A stretch of DNA of 64,000 nucleotides from assembly GCA_963773945.1 (NCBI GenBank), contig CAVZDD010000003.1:62001-126000 (forward strand), written 5' to 3'. A program made the translations under genes and the position numbers. Shown piece by piece: positions 33,189 to 41,566 of this stretch. Under the pieces are notes generated by a model. The model saw only the letters and a program-made list of their open reading frames with translations, was not told the origin of the DNA and searched no databases. Numbering within the stretch: the first letter of the stretch is position 1; each line of letters begins with the position of its first letter. This stretch comes from JAKIWV01 sp963773945. GTDB taxonomy: Archaea; Thermoplasmatota; Thermoplasmata; Lutacidiplasmatales; UBA184.

Positions 33189-34316
33189 CTACTTAGCCTT
33201 ACGCTGGCGGCCACGCGACTTGCGCGAAACAGACCGAGGCCCGGGTCGATGGACCCTGGACTTTCTCGCGGGTGGGGTCTTCATTCGTGACGGTTTGGGG
33301 ACATGGACCGTGCCTGCCCGTCGAGTGGCTGAGGTGGCCCGTCCTTCAATCCCAGCGGGGCGTTTTGGCTCCGGCAATCCGAGGTGCTGGCTGAGGGCGC
33401 GCACGGTCTCGAACTCAAGCCCTAGCCCGCGGGCCCTTTCCAGTTCGCGTCGACCTTCGGCCTCCCGGCCCGTCTTCTCGAGTGCCGCTCCGTACAAGAA
33501 TCGGAGTCGGGCATCCTCGGGGGAACTCTCCAGCATGAGCTTCAGCTCGGGCGCCAGCTCGGACCAGTGACGACCCTCCACGAGGGCGGCGACCAAATGG
33601 GCGCGGACCTCTGTCCGCTTCGGATCCTCCTCGATCAATTGACGATATATCGAGATCTCTTCCGAGGGTTTGCCCGAGGCCCCCGCCGCCGCGGCCAATC
33701 CGAGACGCGCTTCTAGATTATCCGGGGAAGCGTCGAGGACTTGATGGAAGATCTTCTGTGCGTCCGGCACCAAACCGAGGGCCAGAAGGGATCGGGCCAC
33801 TCCATTGCGGGCCGGTGCGAATTCCGGTTTGAGTTCCAAGGCCTGACGGAAGAAACGCAGGGCCAGGGCCGGGACCCCCCAGTCGAGCCACGTCCGAGCC
33901 CGAATGACCACCTCGTCAAGCTGGCGTGCGCTCGGGAGTTGGCGGGTGCCTGGACGGCCGGGGATCGCACGCGGCTCCTCCCCTAGATAACTCCCCAGAT
34001 TGAGGCCGGTGACCAATTCCCGGAACCGGTTTCCGTCCACGACCGTAGCTCGTTTCTCGGTGAGCTCCGCCGTCAGCGCGAGAGGAAGACGGCCGGGCGA
34101 AAACACCACCAGCCGGGAGGGCCGGTCCGCCGCTTCATGAAGCAAGCCTTGGACTGCCGCCAGAGAGACTTCGGCCGGATCTTCGAGGAATGCGTACAGA
34201 AAATCGTCCGTGGTCTTCAGCAGAAAGCCCTCCCGGATCGGGCGCATCGCGTCGAGCCGTTGGCCGAAAGCTTCGGTCAACTGGCCGACAAGTTCGCTGA
34301 ACGCCGGAGTCGGCAC
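33189..34316 (-). CDS. TPR-repeat protein
   Basis: A 375-aa soluble protein. Residues 1-110 form an alpha/beta domain of unknown type. Residues 130-290 are a set of about five tetratricopeptide-like helical repeats (ALRFFRQALELKPEFAPARN, DAQKIFHQVLDASPDNLEAR, SIYRQLIEEDPKRTEV). The last 60 residues are a very basic Lys/Arg/Pro tail, possibly nucleic-acid binding. GTG 34316 is chosen because a TATA box is centred exactly 26 bp away, which fits a leaderless mRNA; GTG 34328 in frame is the alternative. It diverges from the prenyl synthase. Confidence 0.7.
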   Translation of the reverse strand: MPTPAFSELVGQLTEAFGQRLDAMRPIREGFLLKTTDDFLYAFLEDPAEVSLAAVQGLLHEAADRPSRLVVFSPGRLPLALTAELTEKRATVVDGNRFRELVTGLNLGSYLGEEPRAIPGRPGTRQLPSARQLDEVVIRARTWLDWGVPALALRFFRQALELKPEFAPARNGVARSLLALGLVPDAQKIFHQVLDASPDNLEARLGLAAAAGASGKPSEEISIYRQLIEEDPKRTEVRAHLVAALVEGRHWSELAPELKLMLESSPEDARLRFLYGAALEKTGREAEGRRELERARGLGLEFETVRALSQHLGLPEPKRPAGIEGRATSATRRAGTVHVPKPSRMKTPPARKSRVHRPGPRSVSRKSRGRQRKAK

Positions 34317-34337
34317 GGGCCCGGCCACGTCCCGAGA

Positions 34338-34346
34338 TTAAATATA
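34338..34346. promoter_or_regulatory. Bidirectional TATA box
   Basis: TTAAATATA (TATATTTAA on the other strand) is centred at 34342, 26 bp from GTG 34316 on the minus strand and 26 bp from GTG 34368 on the plus strand. Both genes could be leaderless and share this one element. Confidence 0.6.
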
Positions 34347-34367
34347 CTCCGCCGTCGAGGCGCGGTC

Positions 34368-35432
34368 GTGGAGTTCGAGCGCCTTGCCAAGTGGCTCCCA
34401 CGAATCGAGCAAGAGATCGCCCGAGCCTACGCCGAGGCGCGGCAGGCCGCCGGGAGCGAGCCCGTCACCGATGCGCTCGGCGTTCTCGAAGAATTCACGC
34501 TCCGCGGGGGGAAACGTCTCCGCGCCTTGCTCGTACTGGGCGGATATCACATCGCCACGGGGCGGGAGCCGGGGCCCGCGTTGAGTGCGGCCGCCGGGAT
34601 CGAGCAGTTCCAAAGTTGGATGCTGATCCACGACGACATCATCGACCACGCCGAGGAACGGCGAGGCGGTCCGTCCGTGCACCGTCTCCTCGCGACGCAG
34701 CATGGGGACGAGCGTCTGCTCGGCTCTAGTTCCGACTATGGGGTCGGGATGGGAATCACGGTGGGCGATCTCCAAGAGCCGTTCGCGGTCGAAGCGTTTC
34801 TACGGAGTCCCGTGCCGGGGGCGCGTCGCCTGGCCGCACTCAACGAGTATGTGCGGATGACCCGCGAAACGGCCTACGGCCAGTTGCTCGACGTGCGCAA
34901 CGGGGTGCTCCCGGTCGACCGGGTTCGGGAGGAGGACGTGATGGAGGTCCACCGGCGCAAGACCGCCGAGTACACCGTGTCCGGACCCCTCCGGCTCGGC
35001 GCAATTCTTGGTGGGGCGTCCGCCCGGTTGCTGGCGGATTTGGGGGCCATCGGTTCAGACCTAGGGATTGCCTTCCAACTTCGAGACGATATCCTGGGGG
35101 CAGGGCTCGCCCAGGGCGATATCGGAAAGAGCGCCAACGACCTCATCGAGGGAAAGCGGACGCTGCTCGTGGTTACAGCTTGGTCTCGGGCCGACCCCGT
35201 GGGGCGTGCCCTCCTGCAGGAAGTACTCGGGAACGCGGCCGCCGCCTCCACGCGGGTCCGGGCGACCCAGGAGCTGATTCGGTCCACCGGCAGTCTGTCG
35301 TACTCGGAAGAGAGGATCTCCGAACTTTCTCAACGAGCGTTCGCCCGCATCCGAAAGAGCTCGTCGCTCCGTGCTGGAGCGAAGACGCTTCTCGAACAGG
35401 TAGGCGACAAGTTGGTCCACCGCTCGATCTAG
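34368..35432 (+). CDS. Polyprenyl (geranylgeranyl-type) diphosphate synthase
   Basis: A 354-aa trans-prenyltransferase. The first Asp-rich motif is LIHDDIIDHAEERRGG, the second is LRDDILG followed by DIGKSANDLIEGKRTLLV, and the Lys of GGKRLRAL binds diphosphate. It likely makes the C20 chain of archaeal membrane lipids. The residues before the first motif (GIEQFQSWM) set product length but do not let me fix it. GTG 34368 is a leaderless-type start. It is the only lipid gene nearby. Confidence 0.93.
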   Translation: MEFERLAKWLPRIEQEIARAYAEARQAAGSEPVTDALGVLEEFTLRGGKRLRALLVLGGYHIATGREPGPALSAAAGIEQFQSWMLIHDDIIDHAEERRGGPSVHRLLATQHGDERLLGSSSDYGVGMGITVGDLQEPFAVEAFLRSPVPGARRLAALNEYVRMTRETAYGQLLDVRNGVLPVDRVREEDVMEVHRRKTAEYTVSGPLRLGAILGGASARLLADLGAIGSDLGIAFQLRDDILGAGLAQGDIGKSANDLIEGKRTLLVVTAWSRADPVGRALLQEVLGNAAAASTRVRATQELIRSTGSLSYSEERISELSQRAFARIRKSSSLRAGAKTLLEQVGDKLVHRSI

Positions 35433-35462
35433 GTGGTGCGCGGGCCCCGGAGCCCGGACCGA

Positions 35463-35828
35463 TTATTGGGACGAAGGAGAAACGCCGGCGGCCTGGAGCG
35501 CGTCCGAGAGCTCCTTGGTCATCGTGGTATAGCGTTCCTTGAGCTGATTCTCGTTGCGTTCGAGCGCCTTGACCCGGACTTCTAGCGTTTCCTTGTCGTC
35601 CGTGAGGAGGTCCACAACCTCCTTCTTGGCCTGCGCCTTGACGAGAAGGCCCCCGATCGGTCGGTAAATCACGGCCTCCTCGGCGACGGTCTTGAGCTCC
35701 TCCAGCGTGTGGGTGGTTTCCCGCAGCTTGAGGTCAATCTGCATCCGTTGCTGGCTGATCTGGGAGAGGTCCTGCTGGAGGCGCTGGTACTGTCGAATTT
35801 CGTTCTGAAGCTTCGCCGGCAGAGCCAT
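35463..35828 (-). CDS. pfdB: Prefoldin beta subunit
   Basis: A 121-aa coiled-coil protein with LPAKLQNEIRQYQRLQQDLS at the start, the beta-hairpin middle EEAVIYRPIGGLLVKAQ, and a second coiled coil. It assembles with prefoldin alpha (44753-45235 in this window) into a hexamer that passes unfolded proteins to the chaperonin. ATG 35828 is clear. Last gene of the purB-pcc1-pfdB operon. Confidence 0.93.
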   Translation of the reverse strand: MALPAKLQNEIRQYQRLQQDLSQISQQRMQIDLKLRETTHTLEELKTVAEEAVIYRPIGGLLVKAQAKKEVVDLLTDDKETLEVRVKALERNENQLKERYTTMTKELSDALQAAGVSPSSQ

Positions 35829-35854
35829 CGACAGTCGCAGGAAGGGGCCCGAAC

Positions 35855-36163
35855 TTAAGCGCTTCGGGAAGCGGTTTCCTTCCGGAGATTCTCGAGCTTC
35901 ACGGATGCCTCCGCCGCGCGCTCGGTGGACAGAACGAGTCCAACCCAGGCCAAGTAGGTGTTCAGCGCCGCTCGACAGGCGCTAGTGTCAGCGACCGTAA
36001 TCCGAACTTCGACTATGGTGGGGGCGATTCGCGCGAGTTCGGCTCGTGCCCGCGGGACCTCACGCGTCACCTCGGGTTCGAGTGCCCGAACCACCCGCTC
36101 GGCCTCTGCGGCCGTCGTTCGACGGATTCGGATCGTCGCCCGCCAATCCGAGCTGTCGCTCAA
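35855..36163 (-). CDS. pcc1: KEOPS complex subunit Pcc1
   Basis: A 102-aa protein with the Pcc1 fold: an N-terminal strand RATIRIRRTT, the segment VRALEPEVTREVPRARAEL, the strand EVRITVADTSACRAALNTYL and a final helix. Pcc1 is the dimerisation subunit of KEOPS, which makes N6-threonylcarbamoyl-adenosine on tRNA. The gene overlaps the purB stop by 4 bp. The match to the family is by pattern and good, though the sequence is short. Confidence 0.75.
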   Translation of the reverse strand: MSDSSDWRATIRIRRTTAAEAERVVRALEPEVTREVPRARAELARIAPTIVEVRITVADTSACRAALNTYLAWVGLVLSTERAAEASVKLENLRKETASRSA

Positions 36164-37527
36164 GCGACCAACTCTCGTCGGAGGGAAGCGACCACTCGGT
36201 CGGTCTTCTCGGCCGCCGCGTGCACGTAGGCCGCCGGGTCGAGCAGCTGTTCGAGTTCGGCTTCAGAAAAGTGTTCCCGGATCTCGGGGTTCATGCGGGC
36301 ACGGACCGCGAGCGAGCTCCCCGCCTCGCCTTCCCGAGATAATGTGCGAAGCAGTTCGTGCGCCTCCGAACGAGGAACCCCACGGGCCGTAAGGGCGAGC
36401 ATCAGGTTCTCGACCATCACCCCGCCACCGCTCAGGGTGAGGTTCGCAGCCATGCGTTCCACGTCGACTTTCAGACCGGAGTGGATATCGATCAGCTTCC
36501 GGAGGATATCGTCCGCCAGCACGACCGAGTGGGGGAGCACGATCCGTTCGTTCGCGGAGTTGCTGAGGTCCCGTTCATGCCACTGGACCATGTTCTCCAA
36601 CGGGGGTAGCGCCAACGCACGCACTACTCGGGCGAGCGAGCTGACGTTTTCCGACGCCATCGGGTTCCGCTTCTGGGCCATCGTTGAGCTACCGACCTGT
36701 CGGCGTTCGTCGAACGGCTCTTGCACCTCTCCGATCTCTGAGCGCTGAAGGTTTCGGACCTCCGTGGCCAGCCGCTCGGAAGTGCCGGCGACCAGCGCCA
36801 TCCAGTTCGTGAACTCCGCGATACGATCCCGGCCCACGATCTGCGTAGGCGCTTCGTCGGCCTGAATCCCGAGTCGTCGCATCACCGCCGCCTCGATCTG
36901 CGCGGATTTGGTGCCGAAGCCGGCTCCCGTTCCCACGGCGCCGGCCATTTTGCCCACGCAGAGGCGGCCGGCCAGCTCGTCAAGCCGTTTCCGGTGCCGG
37001 AGCACTTCCGCCGCACTGACGGCCATCTTGTAACCGAAACTGATGGGAACCGCATGCTGGCCATGGGTTCGACCCACTTCGGGAGTGGCCCGGTGTTCAT
37101 GGGCAAGATCCGTTAACACCCGGGCGAGTTCGGTCAGGTCCGCTCGTAGCACCGCCACCGCATCCTTAAGTTCCAGGGCAAGGGCGGTGTCGGTGATGTC
37201 CCCCGAGGTCGCGCCATAATGGACCCACGGGCCCCCAACCCCCGACTGGGCGCCGAGCGCCCTCACGATCGCCATCACGTCGTGCTTGACTTCCGCCTCG
37301 ATCCGGTCGACTTCCGTGAGGGTAACCGCGGAACCCGAGGCCGCCGATGCCACCGCCTTGCCCGCATCGACCGGGATGATACCGAGTTCGGCTTGGCTCT
37401 CGGCCAGAGCCGCCTCGATCTTTAACGCACGGCGAAGGCGCAACTCGCGGGAGAACAGCGCCCGGACCTCGGGGCGACCATACCGGAACTCCAGCGGACA
37501 GAACAGGTCCCCCGGATTTTCCGTCAC
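36160..37527 (-). CDS. purB: Adenylosuccinate lyase
   Basis: A 455-aa lyase of purine synthesis. The fumarase-superfamily signature is STMAQKRNPMASEN, with GRTHGQHAVPISFGYK containing the catalytic His. It removes fumarate from SAICAR and adenylosuccinate. GTG 37527 lies 26 bp from a TATATAT box, fitting a leaderless start, and leads directly into MTENPGDLFCPLEFRYG. It is first in the operon with pcc1 and pfdB. A purF gene lies elsewhere in the window. Confidence 0.95.
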   Translation of the reverse strand: MTENPGDLFCPLEFRYGRPEVRALFSRELRLRRALKIEAALAESQAELGIIPVDAGKAVASAASGSAVTLTEVDRIEAEVKHDVMAIVRALGAQSGVGGPWVHYGATSGDITDTALALELKDAVAVLRADLTELARVLTDLAHEHRATPEVGRTHGQHAVPISFGYKMAVSAAEVLRHRKRLDELAGRLCVGKMAGAVGTGAGFGTKSAQIEAAVMRRLGIQADEAPTQIVGRDRIAEFTNWMALVAGTSERLATEVRNLQRSEIGEVQEPFDERRQVGSSTMAQKRNPMASENVSSLARVVRALALPPLENMVQWHERDLSNSANERIVLPHSVVLADDILRKLIDIHSGLKVDVERMAANLTLSGGGVMVENLMLALTARGVPRSEAHELLRTLSREGEAGSSLAVRARMNPEIREHFSEAELEQLLDPAAYVHAAAEKTDRVVASLRRELVA

Positions 37528-37549
37528 GAGCGGAGGACCCGGAACGAGC

Positions 37550-37556
37550 TATATAT
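37550..37556 (-). promoter_or_regulatory. TATA box for the purB operon
   Basis: TATATAT, centred 26 bp upstream of GTG 37527 on the minus strand. This spacing matches archaeal promoters driving leaderless transcripts. Confidence 0.6.
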
Positions 37557-37659
37557 CCGTGCTGTCGCGACCGCCGTTTGGAAGGTTCCAAGAGCACCTC
37601 GTGCTTGCTTTACCATTAGTTATTACACATCCGCGCCTCGGCGAAGAAAGCGGTTCGGT

Positions 37660-38616
37660 ATGGGTCGTGTTCTTGTCGCACTGGGCGGCAACGCCCTCCA
37701 ACGGGCCGGGGGCAAGGGCACGTGGCCCGAGCAAATGGCTCAAATGCGCGCCACGGCCACGGTGCTCGCCACGCTGGTCGTCGAAGGACACGAGCTCATC
37801 GTGACCCATGGGAACGGGCCCCAGGTCGGCACCTTGCTGCGGCAGAACGAACTCGCCGAACGGGAACTTCCTCCCCGTCCAATGGATGTGCTGGGTGCGG
37901 AGACGCAGGGCCAGATTGGCTATTTGATTCAACAGGAACTCACATCGGCGCTAGTGCGCGCAAAGGTCCCGCGCACGGTGCTCGCCCTCGTGAGTCGGAC
38001 CGTCGTGTCGCGACGGGACCGTGCGTTTGCCCACCCTAACAAACCGGTGGGTCGTTATTATGCGGAGGCCGAGGCCCGCACGCTCCGCAAACGCGAAGGC
38101 TGGCAGATGGTCTATGACGGGGCCCGGGGCGGCTGGCGACGGGTAGTTCCGTCCCCGACCCCGATTCGGTGGATTGAGGGCGAAGGACTCCGGAGACTTC
38201 TTCCCAGAGGCTGGGGAGCGCACATCGTACCCGTGGTCACCGGTGGCGGTGGGGTTCCGGTGATCGAGAAGGGCAAAGGCATCTATGCAGGAGTGGAAGC
38301 GGTCATCGACAAGGATCGCACTGCCGCATTGGTCGCGGCGGCTCTAGACGCCGATACGCTCGTGATCCTTACGGACGTTCAAGCCGCCGCGATCGGTTTC
38401 GGAAAGTCGTGGGAGAAGTGGCTCGGCGAAGTCCGTGCCTCCGAGATGCAGTCGTACCTGCTTCGCGGGGAGTTCGGGGAGGGGAGCATGGGTCCCAAAG
38501 TCGAAGCCTCGCTCGAATTCCTTCGCACGGGGGGCCAACGCGCGATCATCACGGATCCCCCTTCCCTTGGTCGCGCGCTTCGAAACGAGACAGGTACGCG
38601 AATAGTGCCAGACTGA
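37660..38616 (+). CDS. arcC: Carbamate kinase
   Basis: A 318-aa carbamate kinase of the amino-acid-kinase fold, converting carbamoyl phosphate and ADP to ATP, or the reverse. Motifs: LVALGGNALQRAGGKG, VTHGNGPQVGTLLRQNE, VVTGGGGVPVIEKG, DKDRTAALVAAAL and ILTDVQAA. Length is normal. ATG 37660 is preceded by a possible TATA (TTATTA) about 36 bp upstream. The gene is divergent from purB, so it has its own control. No arginine deiminase is adjacent, so a role in carbamoyl-phosphate or ammonia metabolism is open. Confidence 0.93.
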   Translation: MGRVLVALGGNALQRAGGKGTWPEQMAQMRATATVLATLVVEGHELIVTHGNGPQVGTLLRQNELAERELPPRPMDVLGAETQGQIGYLIQQELTSALVRAKVPRTVLALVSRTVVSRRDRAFAHPNKPVGRYYAEAEARTLRKREGWQMVYDGARGGWRRVVPSPTPIRWIEGEGLRRLLPRGWGAHIVPVVTGGGGVPVIEKGKGIYAGVEAVIDKDRTAALVAAALDADTLVILTDVQAAAIGFGKSWEKWLGEVRASEMQSYLLRGEFGEGSMGPKVEASLEFLRTGGQRAIITDPPSLGRALRNETGTRIVPD

Positions 38617-38625
38617 GCGGCGGGA

Positions 38626-39378
38626 TCACGGGCCGCGGGAGCTGTCCCGCAGGAGACGGGCCACTCCGCTCCCGTACTGGAATGCCTTCTTCGGGCGTTC
38701 GACGAGCTCGGCGGGAAGTCCGAGAAGCCTTGCCATCCGGCGGAGCAGAGGCTTGCGGCCCGGGCCGGACCGGAGTTCGTCGATCGACAGCGCCCGGACG
38801 TATGCCAACACTTCGGGGTCGAGAAACGGCGAAATCAGACTCTTTCCGTATCGGGAGGCAATCGAGATGGATCGCGGCCAATCGTCCCGAAGCAGCCTCG
38901 TCAGATCCTCCTCTCGACAGGCCCATGCGTCCGCCGACGACAAACCCTCGAAATGCGCGTATCCAAGGAACAACTCGTCCGCACCCTGGCCGCATACCAC
39001 GCGCTCGGTCGTCGTGGCCTCCAATGCGAGGCTCATGCCCAGCAGCACAGCCCGTGAGGTCGGACTAACCTGGGACAACCCGACGCCATCGATGTCGAGG
39101 GCGCGGTGAACATCATCGGGACTGATGAGATGCCCACTCCACGGAAGTTCCAAGATGCGGGCGCCTCGTTCCGCAGCGGCCATGTCAGTGCTTCCTTGCA
39201 CCCCGACCGTGACGAGATTCACCTCGACGAGGTCTCGGAGACCCGCCGCCACCAGGGAGGAGTCGAGACCGCCGGAGAAAAGCACGCTGAGCGGTTGACG
39301 ATCTCCAGCAATTCGTAGAATCGCCTGGCGCCATTGCGCTACGAGGTCCTCGATCAACAGGGATGGCGCGCCCTCCAC
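38626..39378 (-). CDS. Asparagine-synthase-like amidotransferase domain protein (no glutaminase domain)
   Basis: A 250-aa ATP-pyrophosphatase (PP-loop) protein. The P-loop is LFSGGLDSSLVA, and GQGADELFLGYAHF matches the asparagine-synthase C-terminal domain. The N-terminal glutaminase domain is absent, so it is either ammonia-dependent or has another role (such as a lasso- or beta-lactam-type synthase). Starts near MEGAPSLLIEDLVAQW at 39378. Converges on carbamate kinase, with 9 bp between stops, which might place it in ammonia metabolism. The substrate is unknown. Confidence 0.8.
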   Translation of the reverse strand: MEGAPSLLIEDLVAQWRQAILRIAGDRQPLSVLFSGGLDSSLVAAGLRDLVEVNLVTVGVQGSTDMAAAERGARILELPWSGHLISPDDVHRALDIDGVGLSQVSPTSRAVLLGMSLALEATTTERVVCGQGADELFLGYAHFEGLSSADAWACREEDLTRLLRDDWPRSISIASRYGKSLISPFLDPEVLAYVRALSIDELRSGPGRKPLLRRMARLLGLPAELVERPKKAFQYGSGVARLLRDSSRGP

Positions 39379-39433
39379 GACGGTCGGCCACCGTAAAGTG
39401 AAGAGTTAAGAGTTCGCGGACGCCCACCGACAC

Positions 39434-40012
39434 GTGAGCACGCCTAGCGTCCGTCCTCGTTCCCGGCGTCGCGCCGTGTTCGTGGACCGGGACGGGACGC
39501 TCATGCCCGATCTCCACTACCTCGCCGATCCGGAAGCGGCCGAACTCGCGCACGGAGTCGGGGATGCGCTCCGTCTCTTCCATCAGCACGACTATCTCGT
39601 GATCTGTGTAACGAACCAATCCGGCGTCGGTCGGGGCCTGTTTACCGAAGAGACCGTGCACCAGATTCACGGGCGCCTCAACGAGAAGCTCCGACCCTAC
39701 CGCGCGTCGATTGATGCGTTCTACTATTGCCCGCACACGCCCGAACAACAATGCGAATGCCGAAAACCGGGTACCGCGCTGTTCCAACAAGCCGCCGAAG
39801 ACTGGGCGATCGACTTCCCGACCAGCGCCATCGTGGGAGATCGACTGGCGGACGTCGAGGCCGGAACTCGACTCGGACTCTTCACAGTGCTGATCCCGGA
39901 AGTCGCCCACGAAAGGCTCGTGAACCAGGAACTGACGGACCGCGGGATCCGCCCGGATGTCCGCGTGACGAGCTTCGGAGCGGCCGCGTCGGCCGTGCTC
40001 CACCGGGGCTAG
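39434..40012 (+). CDS. HAD-IIIA phosphatase (GmhB/HisB-N-like)
   Basis: A 192-aa phosphatase. Motif I is VFVDRDGTLMPD, motif II ICVTNQSGVGRG, the zinc-binding cluster is YYCPHTPEQQCECRKP, and motifs III/IV are KPGTALF and VGDRLADVEAG. This is the D,D-heptose 1,7-bisphosphate phosphatase and histidinol-phosphate phosphatase family. No heptose or histidine genes are adjacent, so the substrate is unknown. GTG 39434 leads to MSTPSVRPRSRRR. A Lys after the zinc cluster and the two Asp of motif I are present. Confidence 0.88.
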   Translation: MSTPSVRPRSRRRAVFVDRDGTLMPDLHYLADPEAAELAHGVGDALRLFHQHDYLVICVTNQSGVGRGLFTEETVHQIHGRLNEKLRPYRASIDAFYYCPHTPEQQCECRKPGTALFQQAAEDWAIDFPTSAIVGDRLADVEAGTRLGLFTVLIPEVAHERLVNQELTDRGIRPDVRVTSFGAAASAVLHRG

Positions 40013-40076
40013 CTCGGGGTTCATTTGAGCTCAGAAAGCTTCTAAACCCGCCCCGGCTCCCCGCGCGGACCCTCTA

Positions 40077-40832
40077 GTGGTGCTCCCGCTTTTTCAATCG
40101 GTAATTGGCATCGTAATTACCTGCGTCCTGTCGGCCGGCGCAGTCCGGGCGGGTGCGCTCACCCTGCTGGCCGGAGTCGTCGCCACGGCCTTCGGGGTGT
40201 TCATCGTCATCGTCGGGGGATTTCCGTTCCTCGCCCTCCTCGTCCTGTTCGTTGTCGCGAGCGTGCTCGCCACGCGGTTCCGAATCGAGGACAAGAAACG
40301 AAAGAACGTACAGGAAGGGACGAACGGGGAACGCGGCGTGGCCAACGTGCTCGCCCATGTGCTAGTCCCCAGCGGGTTGGTCGCAGTGGGCTGGGTGTTT
40401 CCCTCGGCACTCCCGGTGTCGACCGTGGCGTTCCTCTACACCTCAGCCCTTGCGTTTGGCGCATCGGACACGTTCGCAAGTGAGTTCGGCGTCCTCGCCG
40501 GCCGTGCCCGGAGCCTGTTGACAGGAAAGACGGTTCAGCCGGGAACCAACGGCGGGGTCTCAGCGCTGGGCGAAGCGTGGGCTTTTGTCGGCGCGTTCAC
40601 CACGGCTTCGGTCGGAGGAGGCCTTTTCTATGCCTTCGCGCAACCCGCCCCGCCGGTCGGTACGTGGCTGCTTGGCGTCACGCTGGCAGGGTTCATCGGA
40701 TGCCAGCTGGACAGCTTGCTCGGCGAAACGCTCGAGAATCGACACTACCTCACGAAGGGAGGCACGAATCTCCTCGCCATGTTCCTGACCGTAATCGTCG
40801 CTTGGGGCCTGCTGACCGCACTGGGATCGTGA
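40077..40832 (+). CDS. DUF92-family membrane protein
   Basis: A 251-aa protein with about six hydrophobic segments and the DUF92 (TMEM19) pattern: GALTLLAGVVATAFGVFIVI, KKRKNVQEGTNGERGVANVL, ASDTFASEFGVLAGRARSLL, TVQPGTNGGVSALGE and CQLDSLLGETLENR. DUF92 relatives in plants include phytyl-phosphate kinases, so a role in prenyl phosphate metabolism is possible, but no activity is shown. Its last codons overlap the queC start (GTGA). GTG 40077 is the start; alternative starts are not obvious. Confidence 0.85.
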   Translation: MVLPLFQSVIGIVITCVLSAGAVRAGALTLLAGVVATAFGVFIVIVGGFPFLALLVLFVVASVLATRFRIEDKKRKNVQEGTNGERGVANVLAHVLVPSGLVAVGWVFPSALPVSTVAFLYTSALAFGASDTFASEFGVLAGRARSLLTGKTVQPGTNGGVSALGEAWAFVGAFTTASVGGGLFYAFAQPAPPVGTWLLGVTLAGFIGCQLDSLLGETLENRHYLTKGGTNLLAMFLTVIVAWGLLTALGS

Positions 40833-41566
40833 ATCGGATGAGCTCGGGACGTCCGAAAGGAACGGCCGTAGTCCTCCTCTCGGGCGGGATGGACTCGGCC
40901 ACCGCGCTCGCCGTTGCCTGCCAGCACTTTCGGAGGATCGCATGCCTGACGGTCAGCTACGGGCAGCGACACGTTCGTGAGATCCGCAGCGCTCGTCGTC
41001 TGGCCACCCACTTCAAGGTCGCCCACCATCGGGTACTTCACCTTCCCCTCGCACCGTTACTTACTTCGGCGTTGACCGACCCGACGCGTCCATTGCCCCA
41101 CTCCCGTTCGGGCCGGACCCCCCCCAGGATCCCCACCACCTACGTCCCTGCGCGGAATACGATCCTCCTCTCGATCGCCCTCGGGTACGCCGAAAGCCTC
41201 GAAGCGGAAGCGATCTTCATCGGAGCCAACGCCATCGATTACTCGGGGTACCCCGATTGCCGGCCGGAATACTTCCGGGCGTTCGAGCACCTGGCCCGGC
41301 TCGCCACCCGGGCCGGGGTCGAGCGCGGCCGGACGTTCCGCGTCGAGGCTCCGCTGCTCCGGCTTTCGAAGGCCGACATCGTGCGGCTGGGGGAGCGCCT
41401 GCACGTTCCTTGGCAGATGACTTGGAGTTGCTACGCGGGCGGGCGGCGGCCCTGTGGCCAATGTGACTCGTGCGTTCTGCGCGCTCGCGGGTTCGACTCC
41501 GCCGAAGTGCGCGACCCGCTGGTCGCCCCGTTTCACATTCGCTCGAGTCGCTCGAGACCAAGGTAG
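40829..41566 (+). CDS. queC: 7-cyano-7-deazaguanine synthase
   Basis: A 245-aa QueC. In archaea it makes preQ0, the precursor of archaeosine in tRNA. Motifs: LLSGGMDSATALAVA (PP-loop), LTVSYGQRHVREI, TTYVPARNTILLSIALGYAE, and the zinc site CYAGGRRPCGQCDSC. GTG 40829 overlaps the DUF92 stop; ATG 40838 is an alternative. The tail overlaps the convergent argS gene by 34 bp. Confidence 0.92.
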   Translation: MNRMSSGRPKGTAVVLLSGGMDSATALAVACQHFRRIACLTVSYGQRHVREIRSARRLATHFKVAHHRVLHLPLAPLLTSALTDPTRPLPHSRSGRTPPRIPTTYVPARNTILLSIALGYAESLEAEAIFIGANAIDYSGYPDCRPEYFRAFEHLARLATRAGVERGRTFRVEAPLLRLSKADIVRLGERLHVPWQMTWSCYAGGRRPCGQCDSCVLRARGFDSAEVRDPLVAPFHIRSSRSRPR

